Part shown: positions 29,741 to 38,849 of the stretch, piece by piece
Position numbering within the stretch: the stretch's first letter is position 1
How the letters are laid out: each line of letters begins with the position of its first letter
Assembly: GCA_963776935.1 (NCBI GenBank)
Contig: CAVZOP010000012.1
Location: forward strand, 1-64,000
Length of the DNA: 64,000 nt
Direction: 5' to 3'
Origin: JALOLG01 sp963776935
Lineage (GTDB): Bacteria; Actinomycetota; Acidimicrobiia; Acidimicrobiales; Ilumatobacteraceae
Position numbers and translations under genes: made by a program
The notes under the pieces: model-generated
What the model was told of the DNA's origin: nothing
The model's input: only the letters and a program-made list of their open reading frames with translations
Database searches by the model: none

Positions 29741-29976
29741 TCGGCGTCCTTCCGCGTGATGCTGTCGTCGAGGTAGTGGCTCACGCCCCGCGACGCGTTT
29801 CGTGACCGTGGCGGATCGCCGAGCGGTCCGACGCAAAGGGCGGTGACGAAGGCGAGCACCAGCACGAGCGGGATGAGCAGCCACACCGTCCATGACCAGT
29901 TCCCTGTCAGGTCGCCCGAGGCGGCCAGTGTGGTGGCGATCGATCGTCCGGTCATGCGTTCGTCGTCCCCTATCAC
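29737..29976 (-). CDS. Small single-pass membrane protein at head of second LIV operon
   Basis: A 79-residue protein with one membrane segment (about 30-50, WTVWLLIPLVLVLAFVTALCVG) and a charged cytoplasmic tail ending SHYLDDSITRKDAE. No family is recognised. The stop codon overlaps the binding-protein ATG (ATGA), which argues that it is translated and part of the operon. A start at the second Met (MTGRS) is possible. It might be an accessory subunit of the importer, but nothing proves that. Confidence 0.6.
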   Translation of the reverse strand: MIGDDERMTGRSIATTLAASGDLTGNWSWTVWLLIPLVLVLAFVTALCVGPLGDPPRSRNASRGVSHYLDDSITRKDAE

Positions 29977-30067
29977 GGTGCGTCGCCGTTCGACAGCGTC
30001 TGGCGCCGAACCCTAGATCGCCGGACCGGTCGGGGGAAGGTGTTCTCGAAACCGCGCTGCGCCGGGA

Positions 30068-31291
30068 CTACAGCAAGGCGTCGCTCACCCAGCAGCGAGT
30101 GAGGTGCAGCGTCGACGTGATGCGCACGACGCGCTTGGGCTCGTCGACGCCGCGGCCGCACATCGACAGCGCGGCCTTGATGCACGCTTCCTCGTCGGGC
30201 AGCACCATCGGCATCCGGGAACGGCGCATCCCCGCCGGGCCGGCCGTGAAGCAGTTGATGTAGGTCTTCTCGAAGTCGATCTGGTTGGCGACCGACGCCG
30301 GGATGAAGTCGGCGAACCCGATGCCCAACACGTTGCCGCCGCTGATGTCGGTGATGCCGAGCAGCACGATCGACGCCACGAACGGCGACTCGGCGTCGGC
30401 GAGACCCGGTACCCAGAAGCGGCCGGTGACGTTGGGATCGAGCGTGGTGCCGGAGATGTCCTTGCCGCCGCGCTCGATGATGAGCACGTCGATCTCCTTG
30501 AACGGCAAGGCCGGTACGAGGGCCCTGGCGTACTCGGTGAGCTCGTGCTCGCGGTCGCCGCCGACCTCGTCGGCCGTCAAGGCGTCGACGCTCACGACGT
30601 CGCCGCTGCAGGACTCGATCGACCCGACCCCGCCGAGCAGGCGCCCCGTCGCCTTCAGCGCGGCAACGCCGTCGAGCAGGCGGTCACGCATCTCGATCGG
30701 ACCACACGAGTGGATCTGGGCCGCCCCCGGTTGCTTGCCGAAGCCGACGACGGCCATCTTCGTGCAGCCCGACTCGATCGGGCCCTTGAAGCACGTATGC
30801 GGCTTGATGCGGTTGACGGGGAGGATCCGGTCAGCGCTCAGCGCGTGGTGGTCGAGGTGCACGGTCATCCCGCTCGCCGTCGTGGCGATGATCTCGTTCT
30901 CCATGGTGGCCCGGATCTCGGCACCGACCGACTCTTCGGTGATTCCGAGCGAGTGGAGCATCCTCAACTGGCCCTCGGCCGTGGCCCCACCATGGCTCCC
31001 CATCGCCGGCACGACGAACGGCTCGGCGCCAAGGTCACGCAGTCCGCCGATGGCGCCGCGCGTGAGTTCGACACGCTTGCTCAGGCCCCGGCTCCCGGCT
31101 CCCACCGCGACGGTCATGCCGGGCGTGACGGCGGGGCCGAGCCGTTCGACGACCGCGGCTCGCGCCGCGGCCTCGACGTCGACCACCGGGGCGGGTGACG
31201 GCACGTCGAGCTGCACCTCGTGCAACGTCGGGATCGTGATCCGCGGGTCGAATGGCAGGTCGACGCCGCGCTGGACCTGGTCCCATCCCAC
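30068..31291 (-). CDS. LarA/DUF2088-family protein (lactate racemase-like)
   Basis: A 407-residue protein matching the lactate-racemase N-terminal domain family: VAVGAGSRGLSKRVELTRG, the MGSHGGATAEGQ motif, HLDHHALSADRILPVNRIKPHTCFKGPIESGCTKMAVVGFGKQPGAAQIHS. True LarA needs a nickel-pincer cofactor made by LarB, LarC and LarE; none of those genes is in this window. Many relatives without LarBCE have unknown reactions. It lies on the same strand as the second LIV operon but upstream of it by about 90 bp, and could process the imported compound. Confidence 0.78.
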   Translation of the reverse strand: MGWDQVQRGVDLPFDPRITIPTLHEVQLDVPSPAPVVDVEAAARAAVVERLGPAVTPGMTVAVGAGSRGLSKRVELTRGAIGGLRDLGAEPFVVPAMGSHGGATAEGQLRMLHSLGITEESVGAEIRATMENEIIATTASGMTVHLDHHALSADRILPVNRIKPHTCFKGPIESGCTKMAVVGFGKQPGAAQIHSCGPIEMRDRLLDGVAALKATGRLLGGVGSIESCSGDVVSVDALTADEVGGDREHELTEYARALVPALPFKEIDVLIIERGGKDISGTTLDPNVTGRFWVPGLADAESPFVASIVLLGITDISGGNVLGIGFADFIPASVANQIDFEKTYINCFTAGPAGMRRSRMPMVLPDEEACIKAALSMCGRGVDEPKRVVRITSTLHLTRCWVSDALL

Positions 31292-31340
31292 GGCGTCGAG
31301 CCTAAGCGCGACGACGTCAGTCGACCACGAGCAGAGCGAG

Positions 31341-32795
31341 TCAGTCGACCACGCGGTACGAGGTCACGGCGACGCGGTTGTCGAGGCTGGCTGCCTGTGG
31401 TCGGTATGCCACCACCGCTTCGACCGTTGTCGACACGCCATTCAGGGTCGACGTCGACGTGAGCAGAACCCGGGTGTCGACAGTGCTCGTCGCCGGCGCG
31501 ATCTTGAAACCGCTCGGATACACCCGCAACGTCCAGAGTCGCCCAACGACGATTCCACCGAGAAGCTGCTGAATTGAGTTCACGACTTCGTTATCGAATT
31601 CGAATCGCCCGTCGGGCGCCCATACGAGTCCGTGAATGACGATCTCGCCTTCCGGTCGCGTGTGAATGAGCGACGTCGAGCTGCCAGTGGTACTGCCGGT
31701 CAGCGCCTGGACACTGACCGAGTATGCACCTTGCGCGCGCTCGAACATCTCAATCGCACCGTTGCTTTCTACGACGAGACGGCTGTGGCGGTCGAAGTAG
31801 AACGTCGCACCTCCCAGGACGTCAGCATTCCGCGCGGTCCCGCACGAGCTGGAGTTGGGGATCGTCGCGGCGTACGACGAGCGGCCGACCCAGACCGTCG
31901 CGTCGTCCACCGTCCATTCGTCGTTGAAGTCGAGGTGATAGTCGCCGGACTGGAAGTACACCGCCGTCCCCAGAGGAACATCCGGCACCATCGTGTACTT
32001 GCCCGGAGAGAAGACCAGGCAGCTGCCGACAAGAACACCGTCAACCCGACCGTCGGCGTCGCTGTCTTGGTCGACGACACCGTCGCCGTTTGTGTCACCA
32101 GCAATGTTCGTGGGCAGCGCCGGGACTGGCGGAGCAGAGAACGTTTGGTTCCAGGTGCGGGTTGTGCATTCGGGACCACGCGCGTCGGGTGGGCCGATGA
32201 CGAGGCGGGTCGGCATGTCGCTGAGTCGCTTCGGGGTCTCGCAGTTCGGCGCGCTCGTGTACCACAGGTCGGCGTCGCCGAGACGGAAGATCGAATCGGA
32301 GCCGATTTGGACGGCGTTCGGGTTCGGCAAGAAGACCGGTCCAGTGACGAGCGCCGTGCCGTCCCCGTCGACGCGGATCCGGTCGTTGGGTCCGCCGGCG
32401 AGTGGATCGGAGATGATGACCGCCCATCCGGCGACGTCGGCGATGGCGCCGTCGAGACGTTGGCAGGTGACCCTGGTGTCGGTCCCGTTGAGCAGCGACG
32501 GCATCGGCGTTCCCCCAGTGGTCGAGCCGTGGAGGCTGACCGAACTGCCGGCGGCCACGTCGGTCGCGCACAACGTCTGGTTCAGGCGCAGCCGGTCGAG
32601 GGCGTAGTCGATGCCGCTCTCGGCCGAGGCCAGTCGCCTCGCCTGCCCGTCGACCACTTGGGCGTAGCGGAGATCGGCCGCGACGAAGTTCGCCAGCGCG
32701 AGCACGACGAGCGACAACACGATCGAAACGGCGAGGACGAGGAGCAAGACCGCGCCCTGGTCGCGATCCTGGTTGGGTCGAGAGTCGCCGATCAT
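31341..32795 (-). CDS. PilX-like pilus assembly protein with calcium-binding-type loop
   Basis: A 484-residue exported protein. It starts MIGDSRPNQDRDQGAVLLLVLAVSIVLSLVVLALANF, the hydrophobic N-terminal helix typical of PilX/PilX_N-like minor pilins, followed by RYAQVVDGQARRLASAESGIDYALDRLR. The large C-terminal domain (from about residue 75) has several Cys pairs and, near residue 250, a DTNGDGVVDQDSDADGRVDG stretch that fits dockerin/EF-hand-like calcium loops. It ends the three-gene prepilin cluster and lies 8 bp after the preceding prepilin gene, so an operon is clear. Start at 32795 chosen because upstream sequence is not pilin-like. Confidence 0.78.
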   Translation of the reverse strand: MIGDSRPNQDRDQGAVLLLVLAVSIVLSLVVLALANFVAADLRYAQVVDGQARRLASAESGIDYALDRLRLNQTLCATDVAAGSSVSLHGSTTGGTPMPSLLNGTDTRVTCQRLDGAIADVAGWAVIISDPLAGGPNDRIRVDGDGTALVTGPVFLPNPNAVQIGSDSIFRLGDADLWYTSAPNCETPKRLSDMPTRLVIGPPDARGPECTTRTWNQTFSAPPVPALPTNIAGDTNGDGVVDQDSDADGRVDGVLVGSCLVFSPGKYTMVPDVPLGTAVYFQSGDYHLDFNDEWTVDDATVWVGRSSYAATIPNSSSCGTARNADVLGGATFYFDRHSRLVVESNGAIEMFERAQGAYSVSVQALTGSTTGSSTSLIHTRPEGEIVIHGLVWAPDGRFEFDNEVVNSIQQLLGGIVVGRLWTLRVYPSGFKIAPATSTVDTRVLLTSTSTLNGVSTTVEAVVAYRPQAASLDNRVAVTSYRVVD

Positions 32796-32803
32796 GGAAG
32801 GGT

Positions 32804-33427
32804 TCACGGTGGTGGGAGCGTCTTCGCGGGGTTGCGAGAACTGGCCTCGACGGCGATCGGGGGACCAGGCGCAGGCGTGGTGCAGTCGGAGCCATTCTTC
32901 GTTTGAAGGCACAGCGTCAACACGATTCTGATGCCGACGACCTTGCCACCGCCGTTGATCGGTACCGCTGTGGCGTTGTGCAGCCTTGCGGTGACTGGGG
33001 CGCTCGTCGGGTTCGGAAAGACCGAACCGGAGTCGGGTCCCGAGCATGTATATCTGCTGATCCGTTGGCCGTTTCCGTCCGCTTCCAGTTGGTAGCCCGC
33101 GACATACGCGGTGCCGTCGAGCGACCAAGACATCTGGACAAGCGTCGGGCTGATGAGATCGCAACTCCAGGCTGGCAACAGTGCTGGCGTCGCGTGTGGC
33201 ACAAACCGGTTCGGTGGGGTGGAGGCGGCGTCGCGTTGCAGCCTGATGATCAGCCGCTGGTAGGAGTTCGAGTTGTCGACCCGCGCCTCGGTCGACGGGG
33301 CGTTGCGGACCACGACCGCGACCACCGCGACCATCACGCTCGCCAGGACGGCGACGAGAAGGACGACGACGATCACCTCCAACAGGGTGAATCCGCGGTC
33401 CCGGGTGGCGCCGGGTTCAGCCTCCAT
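32804..33427 (-). CDS. Prepilin-type N-terminal cleavage/methylation domain protein
   Basis: A 207-residue minor pilin or pseudopilin. The prepilin peptidase site is RGFTLLEVIVVVLLVAVLASVMVAVVAV (cleavage after Gly, Glu at +5). The soluble domain contains pairs of cysteines. Start 33427 has an AGGTGG ribosome site and overlaps the preceding gene by 11 bp. It belongs with its neighbours to a type IV pilus or type II secretion pseudopilus; the assembly ATPase and platform genes are not in this window. Confidence 0.85.
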   Translation of the reverse strand: MEAEPGATRDRGFTLLEVIVVVLLVAVLASVMVAVVAVVVRNAPSTEARVDNSNSYQRLIIRLQRDAASTPPNRFVPHATPALLPAWSCDLISPTLVQMSWSLDGTAYVAGYQLEADGNGQRISRYTCSGPDSGSVFPNPTSAPVTARLHNATAVPINGGGKVVGIRIVLTLCLQTKNGSDCTTPAPGPPIAVEASSRNPAKTLPPP

Positions 33428-33951
33428 CCTTGACCACCTGGATCGTCTTTCCGACATCACCATTCGGACTCAGGATGTAGAGGGTGACAGCTGCGCCGAA
33501 CGTCGTAGTGACGGATCGGTCGAGCAGACCGGATCCCAGACCGGGGTGCCGTTGGACTTCCGCCAGAAATCGAGGACGGAGATCTGGGCGGTTGCCGCAC
33601 CCCACCCCGCCGGCCGGGGCGCGGCATTGATCGCCGCTTCATAGCGAAGCCCAGGATCTCGCCGGAGTCGATCCCATCGTCGGGGTCGGGTCCGTCCGGT
33701 ACCGGGTCCAGGGTCGACGCACGAGTATACGGCGTTCGGTAGAGCGCGTCCTCGACGGTGAGCAGCCAGGCGTGGGCGTTGGTCTGGTCCTCGTCGCGCT
33801 GGCTGCTGACGATCGTGGTGCGCAGCGCGGTCAGCGTGCCGCCGACGGCGGTGCCGAGCAGCACGATCGCGACGAGCACCTCGACGAACGACGTGCCCCG
33901 GTCACGTCGCCGCCGCGAGACAGGCGCGCAACCGCCGCATCGGTGCTCCAT
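33417..33951 (-). CDS. Prepilin-like protein (PilV/PulI type, two frameshifts)
   Basis: N-terminal cleavage site RGTSFVEVLVAIVLLGTAVGGTLTALR marks a prepilin. The reading frame then breaks twice: at about 33640-33665, after which RYEAAINAAPRPAGWGAATAQISVLDFWRK follows in a second frame, and at about 33509-33516, after which TTTFGAAVTLYILSPNGDVGKTIQVVKDGG runs to the stop at 33417. Joining the three pieces gives a coherent pilin of about 178 residues whose stop overlaps the next pilin start. Start 33951 (GGTGG upstream) is preferred over 33993. Confidence 0.75.
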
Positions 33952-34172
33952 GGGATCCACCACTCCGCCTGCGCCTTTCGAGTCCGCTGACATTGCACGG
34001 GGCCCCAACGACCGGTCGGCCTCAGCCGACACTTCGCCCACCCCTCCAACACTAGTGGTGGGCGCCGTTGAGCGCACCTCGCAAATCCACAGCGAGCAGG
34101 TGCGCACGCGTGGCGGTTGGGCGACCACATCGGCGGTGACCCGCCGAAGCGGTTCCGCAGTGGCGGCCGGGA

Positions 34173-36605
34173 TCAGCCGGCGTCGGTGACGAGCACCTCG
34201 GCGATGGGTATCGGGGATCCGATCTGATGGCCCTGGGCGAAGTCGACGCCGAGGCTGCGCAACTCGTCGATCATGTGCGGGTCGCTGACGAACGGTGCCG
34301 CCACCTCGACCCAGTGTTCGTGTGCGGTCTTCGCCAACTCGGCGATCATCTGCCGTTCGCTCGTGCCGTTCACGGCGGCCCTGATGAGCCGGCCGCCGAG
34401 CTTGACGCGTGAGATGCCGAGCGTCTCGAGATAGCTGCCGCCCCCCTGGGCGGCGACGTACTCGTCGAGCGCGATCCTCACACCGAGCGCCCGTGCCTCG
34501 TCGCTGAACCGCAACGCCTGCGTCACGTCGTCGAGCACACTCTGCTCGGTCAATGCCAGCAGGAGACGTGAGGACACTCCGTCGAACCTCTCGAACTGCT
34601 TCGCGAGATCGGCGACGAAGCCGGGATCGCTGAGGCTCGAGGGCGCGATGTTCACCTCGAGCTCGAGGTCCTTCGACGCCGAGAGCAGCTCGAGGGCGCG
34701 GTCGATCATCCAATGATCGACCACTGGCCCGAAACCCATTCGCTGCGCGAGCTGGTCGAAGCGCGGCAAGGCGAGGAGCTGACCGCCTGGCATCTCGAGC
34801 CGGACGAGCAGCTCGAACCGCCGCAGCGGCTTGGCGGCGCCGAGCGACATCAACGGCTGAGCGAGGGCGACGAAGTGTCGGGCCTGGAGCGCCTCCTCGA
34901 GTGCCTCCGACCAGATCCTTGACTCCTCGGTGCCGTCCGACGAGAGCACGACCGGTGCCCGACGTCCGGTTGCACCTGACTCAGCTCTCCCCTCGTCGGA
35001 CCGAGATGCCCCCTCGGCCCGCTGCAGGAGATCCGAGGGACTGCTGTCGAGGCGCGACACGACGACGGCGCCGATCCGCACGGAGACCGGGCTGTCGCCC
35101 ATCAGGTCGCTCGTGTCGCCCTCGGCGAGACGACGATCGATGAGTGCCGCGGCATTGGCGACTGCGGCGGCGTCGATGCCGAACGCCGCGACCGCGAACA
35201 CGTCGGGGCCGATCCGGGCGACATCGGCGTCGGCGGGGAGCGAGGCGCGGATCGTGGCGCCGACGCGGCGCAGCACCTGGTCGGCGACCTTCGGCCCGAG
35301 CCGCTCGTTGACGCCCTTGAAGTCGACGATGTCGGCGACGAGCACCGCGATCGGGTGGTCCTCGGAAACGGCGTGCGAGAAGACGTGATCCTCGAGCATC
35401 GAGATCAGACGGTCGCGGGTCAGCAGACCCGTCAGCGGGTCGACCGACTGGTCGAGGATGTCGCGTCGACGGTCGGCGGTGTTGTCGACCGCCTGGCCGA
35501 GCAACGCCGGGCCCTCGTCGGTGTCGATCCGCGTGACGTGGGCGCGCCACCAGCGGATCTCGCCGTCGGGACGCACGATGCGGTGGTCGACGGCGACTGC
35601 CGAGCGGCTCGTCGCCCTGGCCACGAACTGCTTCACCCGGAGCTGCTCCTCGGGGTGGATGAACTCTTCGACCGACATCCCGGCGACCTGCGCCACCGGC
35701 CGGGACAGGAGCCGTCCCATCGCCGGGTTGGCGCGCCTGACGACACCATCGAGGCCGAAGATCATCAGCCCGATCGGTGACGAATCGAACGTGGCCTGGA
35801 AGAGGTTGACGCTGCGCTCGAGCTCGATCCGCGACTGTGCCAACTCCGTCATGTCGACGACTTGGACCATCGAACACTGGTCCGACCCCGGCCACTCGAT
35901 GGCGCAGATCTGGGTCAGGCCGTAGCGGACCTCACCGTCGGGACGTCGGTACTCGAACGACGCCGCATTCGTACCGTTGCGGTCCGGAGACGTGAGGGCG
36001 ATGAACAGGTGCATCGAGATGCCCAGTTCGGCGAGCGCGAACCGATCGACCGCCAGGATCTCGGCGACGGGCCGGCCGATGAGCGTGGCGAACGCGAGGT
36101 TGACCGCGAGGAGGCTTCCATCCGGATCGACGATGAGGCTGCCGACCGGCGAACGCTCGAACGTGGTGAGGAATCGACGCTGCGACGCCTGCTGCGATGT
36201 GGCCCCCTCGAAGATGTCGGTGATGTCGTTGAAGATCGTCGTGGCACCGCTGAGGACGCCGTCGTCATCATGGGTGGGGTAGGCGTTGACGCGGAGCCAG
36301 ACGAATGTGCCGTCGGGCTGGCGGATCCCCATCGTCTCGTCGTGCACGTGGATCCCCTGATACAGCGAGACCTGCGCCGGCTGGGTCTCGATCGGCCAGG
36401 GTGATCCGTCGGCATGCACCGCGTTCCACAACGGGTTGGTCGAAGCCTCCCCGAGGGCATCGTCGGCGATGCGCAGGATCGTCGGCGCGGCCTCGTTCCA
36501 CCGGGCGATGCGACCCGTCACGTCATGGGTCAGCACGCCGTCCGTGAGCACGTGCAGCACGAACCCGGCGGGATTCGAAACGGGAAGGTCGGGGATCGCG
36601 CGCAT
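34173..36605 (-). CDS. PAS-PAS-PAS-GGDEF-EAL protein with degenerate catalytic motifs
   Basis: An 810-residue cytoplasmic protein: three PAS domains (about 10-130, 145-260, 270-385), then GGDEF-like (about 390-540) and EAL-like (about 565-805) domains. The GGDEF active-site motif reads VARIGPDVFAV instead of RxGGDEF, and DPLTGLLTRD is retained. The EAL motif reads FELLVRL instead of EALLR, the metal-binding Asp-Asp pair reads LDEY, and KIDRSF reads VKLGGRL. Both enzymes therefore look inactive, so it would act as a c-di-GMP or PAS-ligand sensor rather than make or break the messenger. The genes beside it encode pilins, a common c-di-GMP output. Confidence 0.88.
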   Translation of the reverse strand: MRAIPDLPVSNPAGFVLHVLTDGVLTHDVTGRIARWNEAAPTILRIADDALGEASTNPLWNAVHADGSPWPIETQPAQVSLYQGIHVHDETMGIRQPDGTFVWLRVNAYPTHDDDGVLSGATTIFNDITDIFEGATSQQASQRRFLTTFERSPVGSLIVDPDGSLLAVNLAFATLIGRPVAEILAVDRFALAELGISMHLFIALTSPDRNGTNAASFEYRRPDGEVRYGLTQICAIEWPGSDQCSMVQVVDMTELAQSRIELERSVNLFQATFDSSPIGLMIFGLDGVVRRANPAMGRLLSRPVAQVAGMSVEEFIHPEEQLRVKQFVARATSRSAVAVDHRIVRPDGEIRWWRAHVTRIDTDEGPALLGQAVDNTADRRRDILDQSVDPLTGLLTRDRLISMLEDHVFSHAVSEDHPIAVLVADIVDFKGVNERLGPKVADQVLRRVGATIRASLPADADVARIGPDVFAVAAFGIDAAAVANAAALIDRRLAEGDTSDLMGDSPVSVRIGAVVVSRLDSSPSDLLQRAEGASRSDEGRAESGATGRRAPVVLSSDGTEESRIWSEALEEALQARHFVALAQPLMSLGAAKPLRRFELLVRLEMPGGQLLALPRFDQLAQRMGFGPVVDHWMIDRALELLSASKDLELEVNIAPSSLSDPGFVADLAKQFERFDGVSSRLLLALTEQSVLDDVTQALRFSDEARALGVRIALDEYVAAQGGGSYLETLGISRVKLGGRLIRAAVNGTSERQMIAELAKTAHEHWVEVAAPFVSDPHMIDELRSLGVDFAQGHQIGSPIPIAEVLVTDAG

Positions 36606-36733
36606 CGTCTGCTCGTCGGCGGACGTGGCACCCGACTTGATCTTATTGGACGGATTACTTGCCGGATGGCGGACATACGGTCGTTATCACGCGTGCGGCA
36701 CGTCCGACGGGCTCGTGTCACGCGCGACAACGG

Positions 36734-37078
36734 TCAGCGGTCAGCTCGACCCGTCGGCGAAAGGAGTCGGTAGCCGAGCGCGCGCTGAACCTCGATGCGC
36801 GGGCGCTCGGGCCCGGTGCCGAGGCGCAATCGCACTCTGCTGACGGTGCTCCTGACCGTGCGGGGGCTCGATCGCGTGACGTCGGTCGTGGCTCGGATCA
36901 GTTGCTCGTGGGTGACGAGCCGATCGGCGTGCCGCACGAGCGTCGTCAGGACGACGAACTGGAGGTGGGAGAGGTGGATCGGCTGGCTCCCGATCCACGC
37001 TTGGTGAGCCGACAGGTCCAGTCGGAGATCGCCGGAGACGAGGACGTCGTCGGTCGGGTCAGATGACGCCGCTGCCAC
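36734..37078 (-). CDS. Stand-alone winged-helix DNA-binding protein (OmpR/PhoB C-terminal type)
   Basis: A 114-residue protein made only of the transcriptional regulatory domain of OmpR-type regulators: LSHLQFVVLTTLVRHADRLVTHEQLIRATTD and RTVRSTVSRVRLRLG... EVQRALGYRLL. There is no receiver domain; the GTG start leaves only about 15 residues before the fold. It sits 129 bp upstream of the degenerate GGDEF-EAL gene and may regulate it or the pilin genes. Confidence 0.75.
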   Translation of the reverse strand: MAAASSDPTDDVLVSGDLRLDLSAHQAWIGSQPIHLSHLQFVVLTTLVRHADRLVTHEQLIRATTDVTRSSPRTVRSTVSRVRLRLGTGPERPRIEVQRALGYRLLSPTGRADR

Positions 37079-37274
37079 GCTTGCCGGCCCGGATCACCAT
37101 GCTCCGGCTGCGGTCAACGCCGCCGTAGAGCACCGACAGCCCCGCTGACACGAGCGACCTCGATGACGCGAGCGCCATCGTGGTGAGCACCAATCCCAAG
37201 CTCGCAGTGTTCACACGCACTCCATTCGTCGTCCGACGAACAGTCGCACCCGAGTGTTTCCACCGTGTGTTCAC
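37059..37274 (-). CDS. Possible small membrane protein
   Basis: A 71-residue reading frame with one hydrophobic stretch (NTASLGLVLTTMALA) and a basic tail, overlapping the winged-helix gene start by 20 bp on the same strand. No family and no strong ribosome site. It may be translated as leader to the regulator, or may not be a gene. Confidence 0.3.
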   Translation of the reverse strand: MNTRWKHSGATVRRTTNGVRVNTASLGLVLTTMALASSRSLVSAGLSVLYGGVDRSRSMVIRAGKRGSGVI

Positions 37275-37429
37275 AATCGCGACCGATCGTTAAGTCACCG
37301 TGTGAGACCGGCGATCGTGGCGTCTCGACTTCACGAGATGAAGGTTCCGCGGTCGATCGTTGTTGGCCAACTCGAGCGTCGGCGGCAGCCAGCTCGGCGC
37401 GGTGTCTGCGCAGCCCAGTGGTAGATGAA

Positions 37430-37465
37430 CAACCGCCCGCCGAGCTGACAATGGGCGGGCGGTTG
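37430..37465. terminator. Hairpin downstream of small helical protein gene
   Basis: CAACCGCCCGCC pairs perfectly with GGCGGGCGGTTG across a 12-nt loop. On the minus strand it follows the stop at 37493 and is followed by TTCATC. The rest of 37275-37492 shows no gene. Confidence 0.65.
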
Positions 37466-37492
37466 ACCAGTCGACGCAGGGCCGTCGACGAC

Positions 37493-37747
37493 CTAGTGGA
37501 TGGCGCCGGCGCTGCTCAGTTGCGCCGGTACTTGCTCGTTGCGCGCCCGCGTCCTGACGGTTTCGGCTCGGAGCCAGACCTCGTACTCGTCGCCGACTCG
37601 ATGCATCTCAGCGACGAACCAACCGACCCGCTCGGCGGTGTCGGCGAGTTGCAGTTCGGCGCGGAGTCGCTGTATCGCTTCCCGGTGCTGCACCGCGGCG
37701 GTGATCGCGCGAAGTCGATCGGCGCTGTCCTGGTCGGTGGCGCTCAC
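37493..37747 (-). CDS. Small helical protein of unknown function
   Basis: An 84-residue charged, probably all-helical protein (SATDQDSADRLRAITAAVQHREAIQRLRAELQ). No family recognised. The GTG at 37747 has GAGGAG seven bases upstream, which supports it over the longer frame starting at 37786. It lies 129 bp downstream of the GAF-ANTAR gene on the same strand; a strong hairpin follows it. Confidence 0.5.
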   Translation of the reverse strand: MSATDQDSADRLRAITAAVQHREAIQRLRAELQLADTAERVGWFVAEMHRVGDEYEVWLRAETVRTRARNEQVPAQLSSAGAIH

Positions 37748-37876
37748 GTCCACACTCCTCTGTTCCTTCCGAGGTCCGATCGCCAAACATCGGCAGGCGA
37801 TCGACCGACCTTGAGCAAAGACTTCCCCAAACTTGCCGGTCTGGCGCCCGGCGCACGCCGACGAGCCGGCGATCGG

Positions 37877-38656
37877 TCACGTCCCGTCGGCCTTGGGCCG
37901 CGACGGTGGTGCCGTGGGCTGCGGACGGTCGAACGCGGCCGCCGACAGGGTGCCGCCGATGAGGTCGCGGGCAACATCGGCAAGGCGCAGGTTGTGGGTG
38001 CGGGCATGCCTGCGCAAGCGAGCGAACGCCTGGTCCATTTCGAGGCCCTTGCGCTCGGCGATGATGCCCTTGGCCTGCTCGATGACGACGCGGCTGATGA
38101 GTGCACGGTTGAGCTGTGCGGTGACGACCTGGGCGTCGACCGCGGACCGGTGCTGGATGATGGCGATCGTTGCGACGTCGGCCAACGCCTGAGCGGCGTC
38201 GACGTCGGCCCGTTGCAGGTGTCCCGGCGCGATGTGGAGCAGGTTGAGGGCGCCGATCACGAAACCGCGAAGCCGCAACGGCAAAGCGTGGACCGAGCGG
38301 AACCCCGCCGCGATCGCTTCCGCCGTGAATCGGGGCCAGCGGCTGTTGGGCATCGCCAGATCGTGGTTGACGATCGGCTGGCCGCTCCGGAAGCACTCGA
38401 GGCCCGGACCTTCGTCCGATTGCAGTTCGAACAGCCCGAGTACACGCGTCGCCTCGCTCGAGGCGGCGACCACCTTCAGGTCACCTTGCGGTGCGGCCAA
38501 CACGAGGCCTGCGGCCTCGATGTCGAGCACTTCGACGCACCGGCTGGTCAGCAGCGTGAGCAGCTCGGCGACGTCGAAGTCGGCGACGAGCGTGTCGGCC
38601 AACTCCACCATCGTCTTGGCGAGCATTGCCTCTCGAGAGTTCGGATCGTCCGTCAC
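37877..38656 (-). CDS. GAF-ANTAR transcription antitermination regulator
   Basis: A 259-residue cytoplasmic regulator: a GAF sensor domain (about 15-165; ELQSDEGPGLECFRSGQPI and RSVHALPLRLRGFVIGALNL) followed by an ANTAR RNA-binding helix bundle (about 185-240; LISRVVIEQAKGIIAERKGLEMDQAFARLRRHARTHN). ANTAR proteins bind paired RNA hairpins and stop premature termination. The ligand and RNA target are unknown. The gene has no obvious operon partner except the small protein downstream. Confidence 0.92.
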   Translation of the reverse strand: MTDDPNSREAMLAKTMVELADTLVADFDVAELLTLLTSRCVEVLDIEAAGLVLAAPQGDLKVVAASSEATRVLGLFELQSDEGPGLECFRSGQPIVNHDLAMPNSRWPRFTAEAIAAGFRSVHALPLRLRGFVIGALNLLHIAPGHLQRADVDAAQALADVATIAIIQHRSAVDAQVVTAQLNRALISRVVIEQAKGIIAERKGLEMDQAFARLRRHARTHNLRLADVARDLIGGTLSAAAFDRPQPTAPPSRPKADGT

Positions 38657-38781
38657 GTGGGCGTCACCGATGCCGCCTGTCGCGCACGGGACGCGTCGGT
38701 CGCGTCACAACACCACCATCGAGCATCACAGCCCACACGGTTGGGGGGCGACCTTCACGGCCAGGGTTCCTCGTCGCCGCT

Positions 38782-38813
38782 TCGTGGATCGCAGCGTAGC
38801 GTCCGATCCACGA
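38782..38813. promoter_or_regulatory. Perfect inverted repeat upstream of GAF-ANTAR gene
   Basis: TCGTGGATCG pairs exactly with CGATCCACGA across a 12-nt loop, about 125 bp upstream of the regulator's start codon. It could be an operator, or an RNA hairpin in its leader. Confidence 0.35.
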
Positions 38814-38849
38814 CGTCCTGAGCGGCGTCGGCGAGGAGGCGACCGCGTC

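Noticed and set aside
31316..31353. 14-bp direct repeat at the PilX-like stop
   Set aside because: A short exact repeat (GTCAGTCGACCACG) 24 bp apart without dyad or context; probably incidental.
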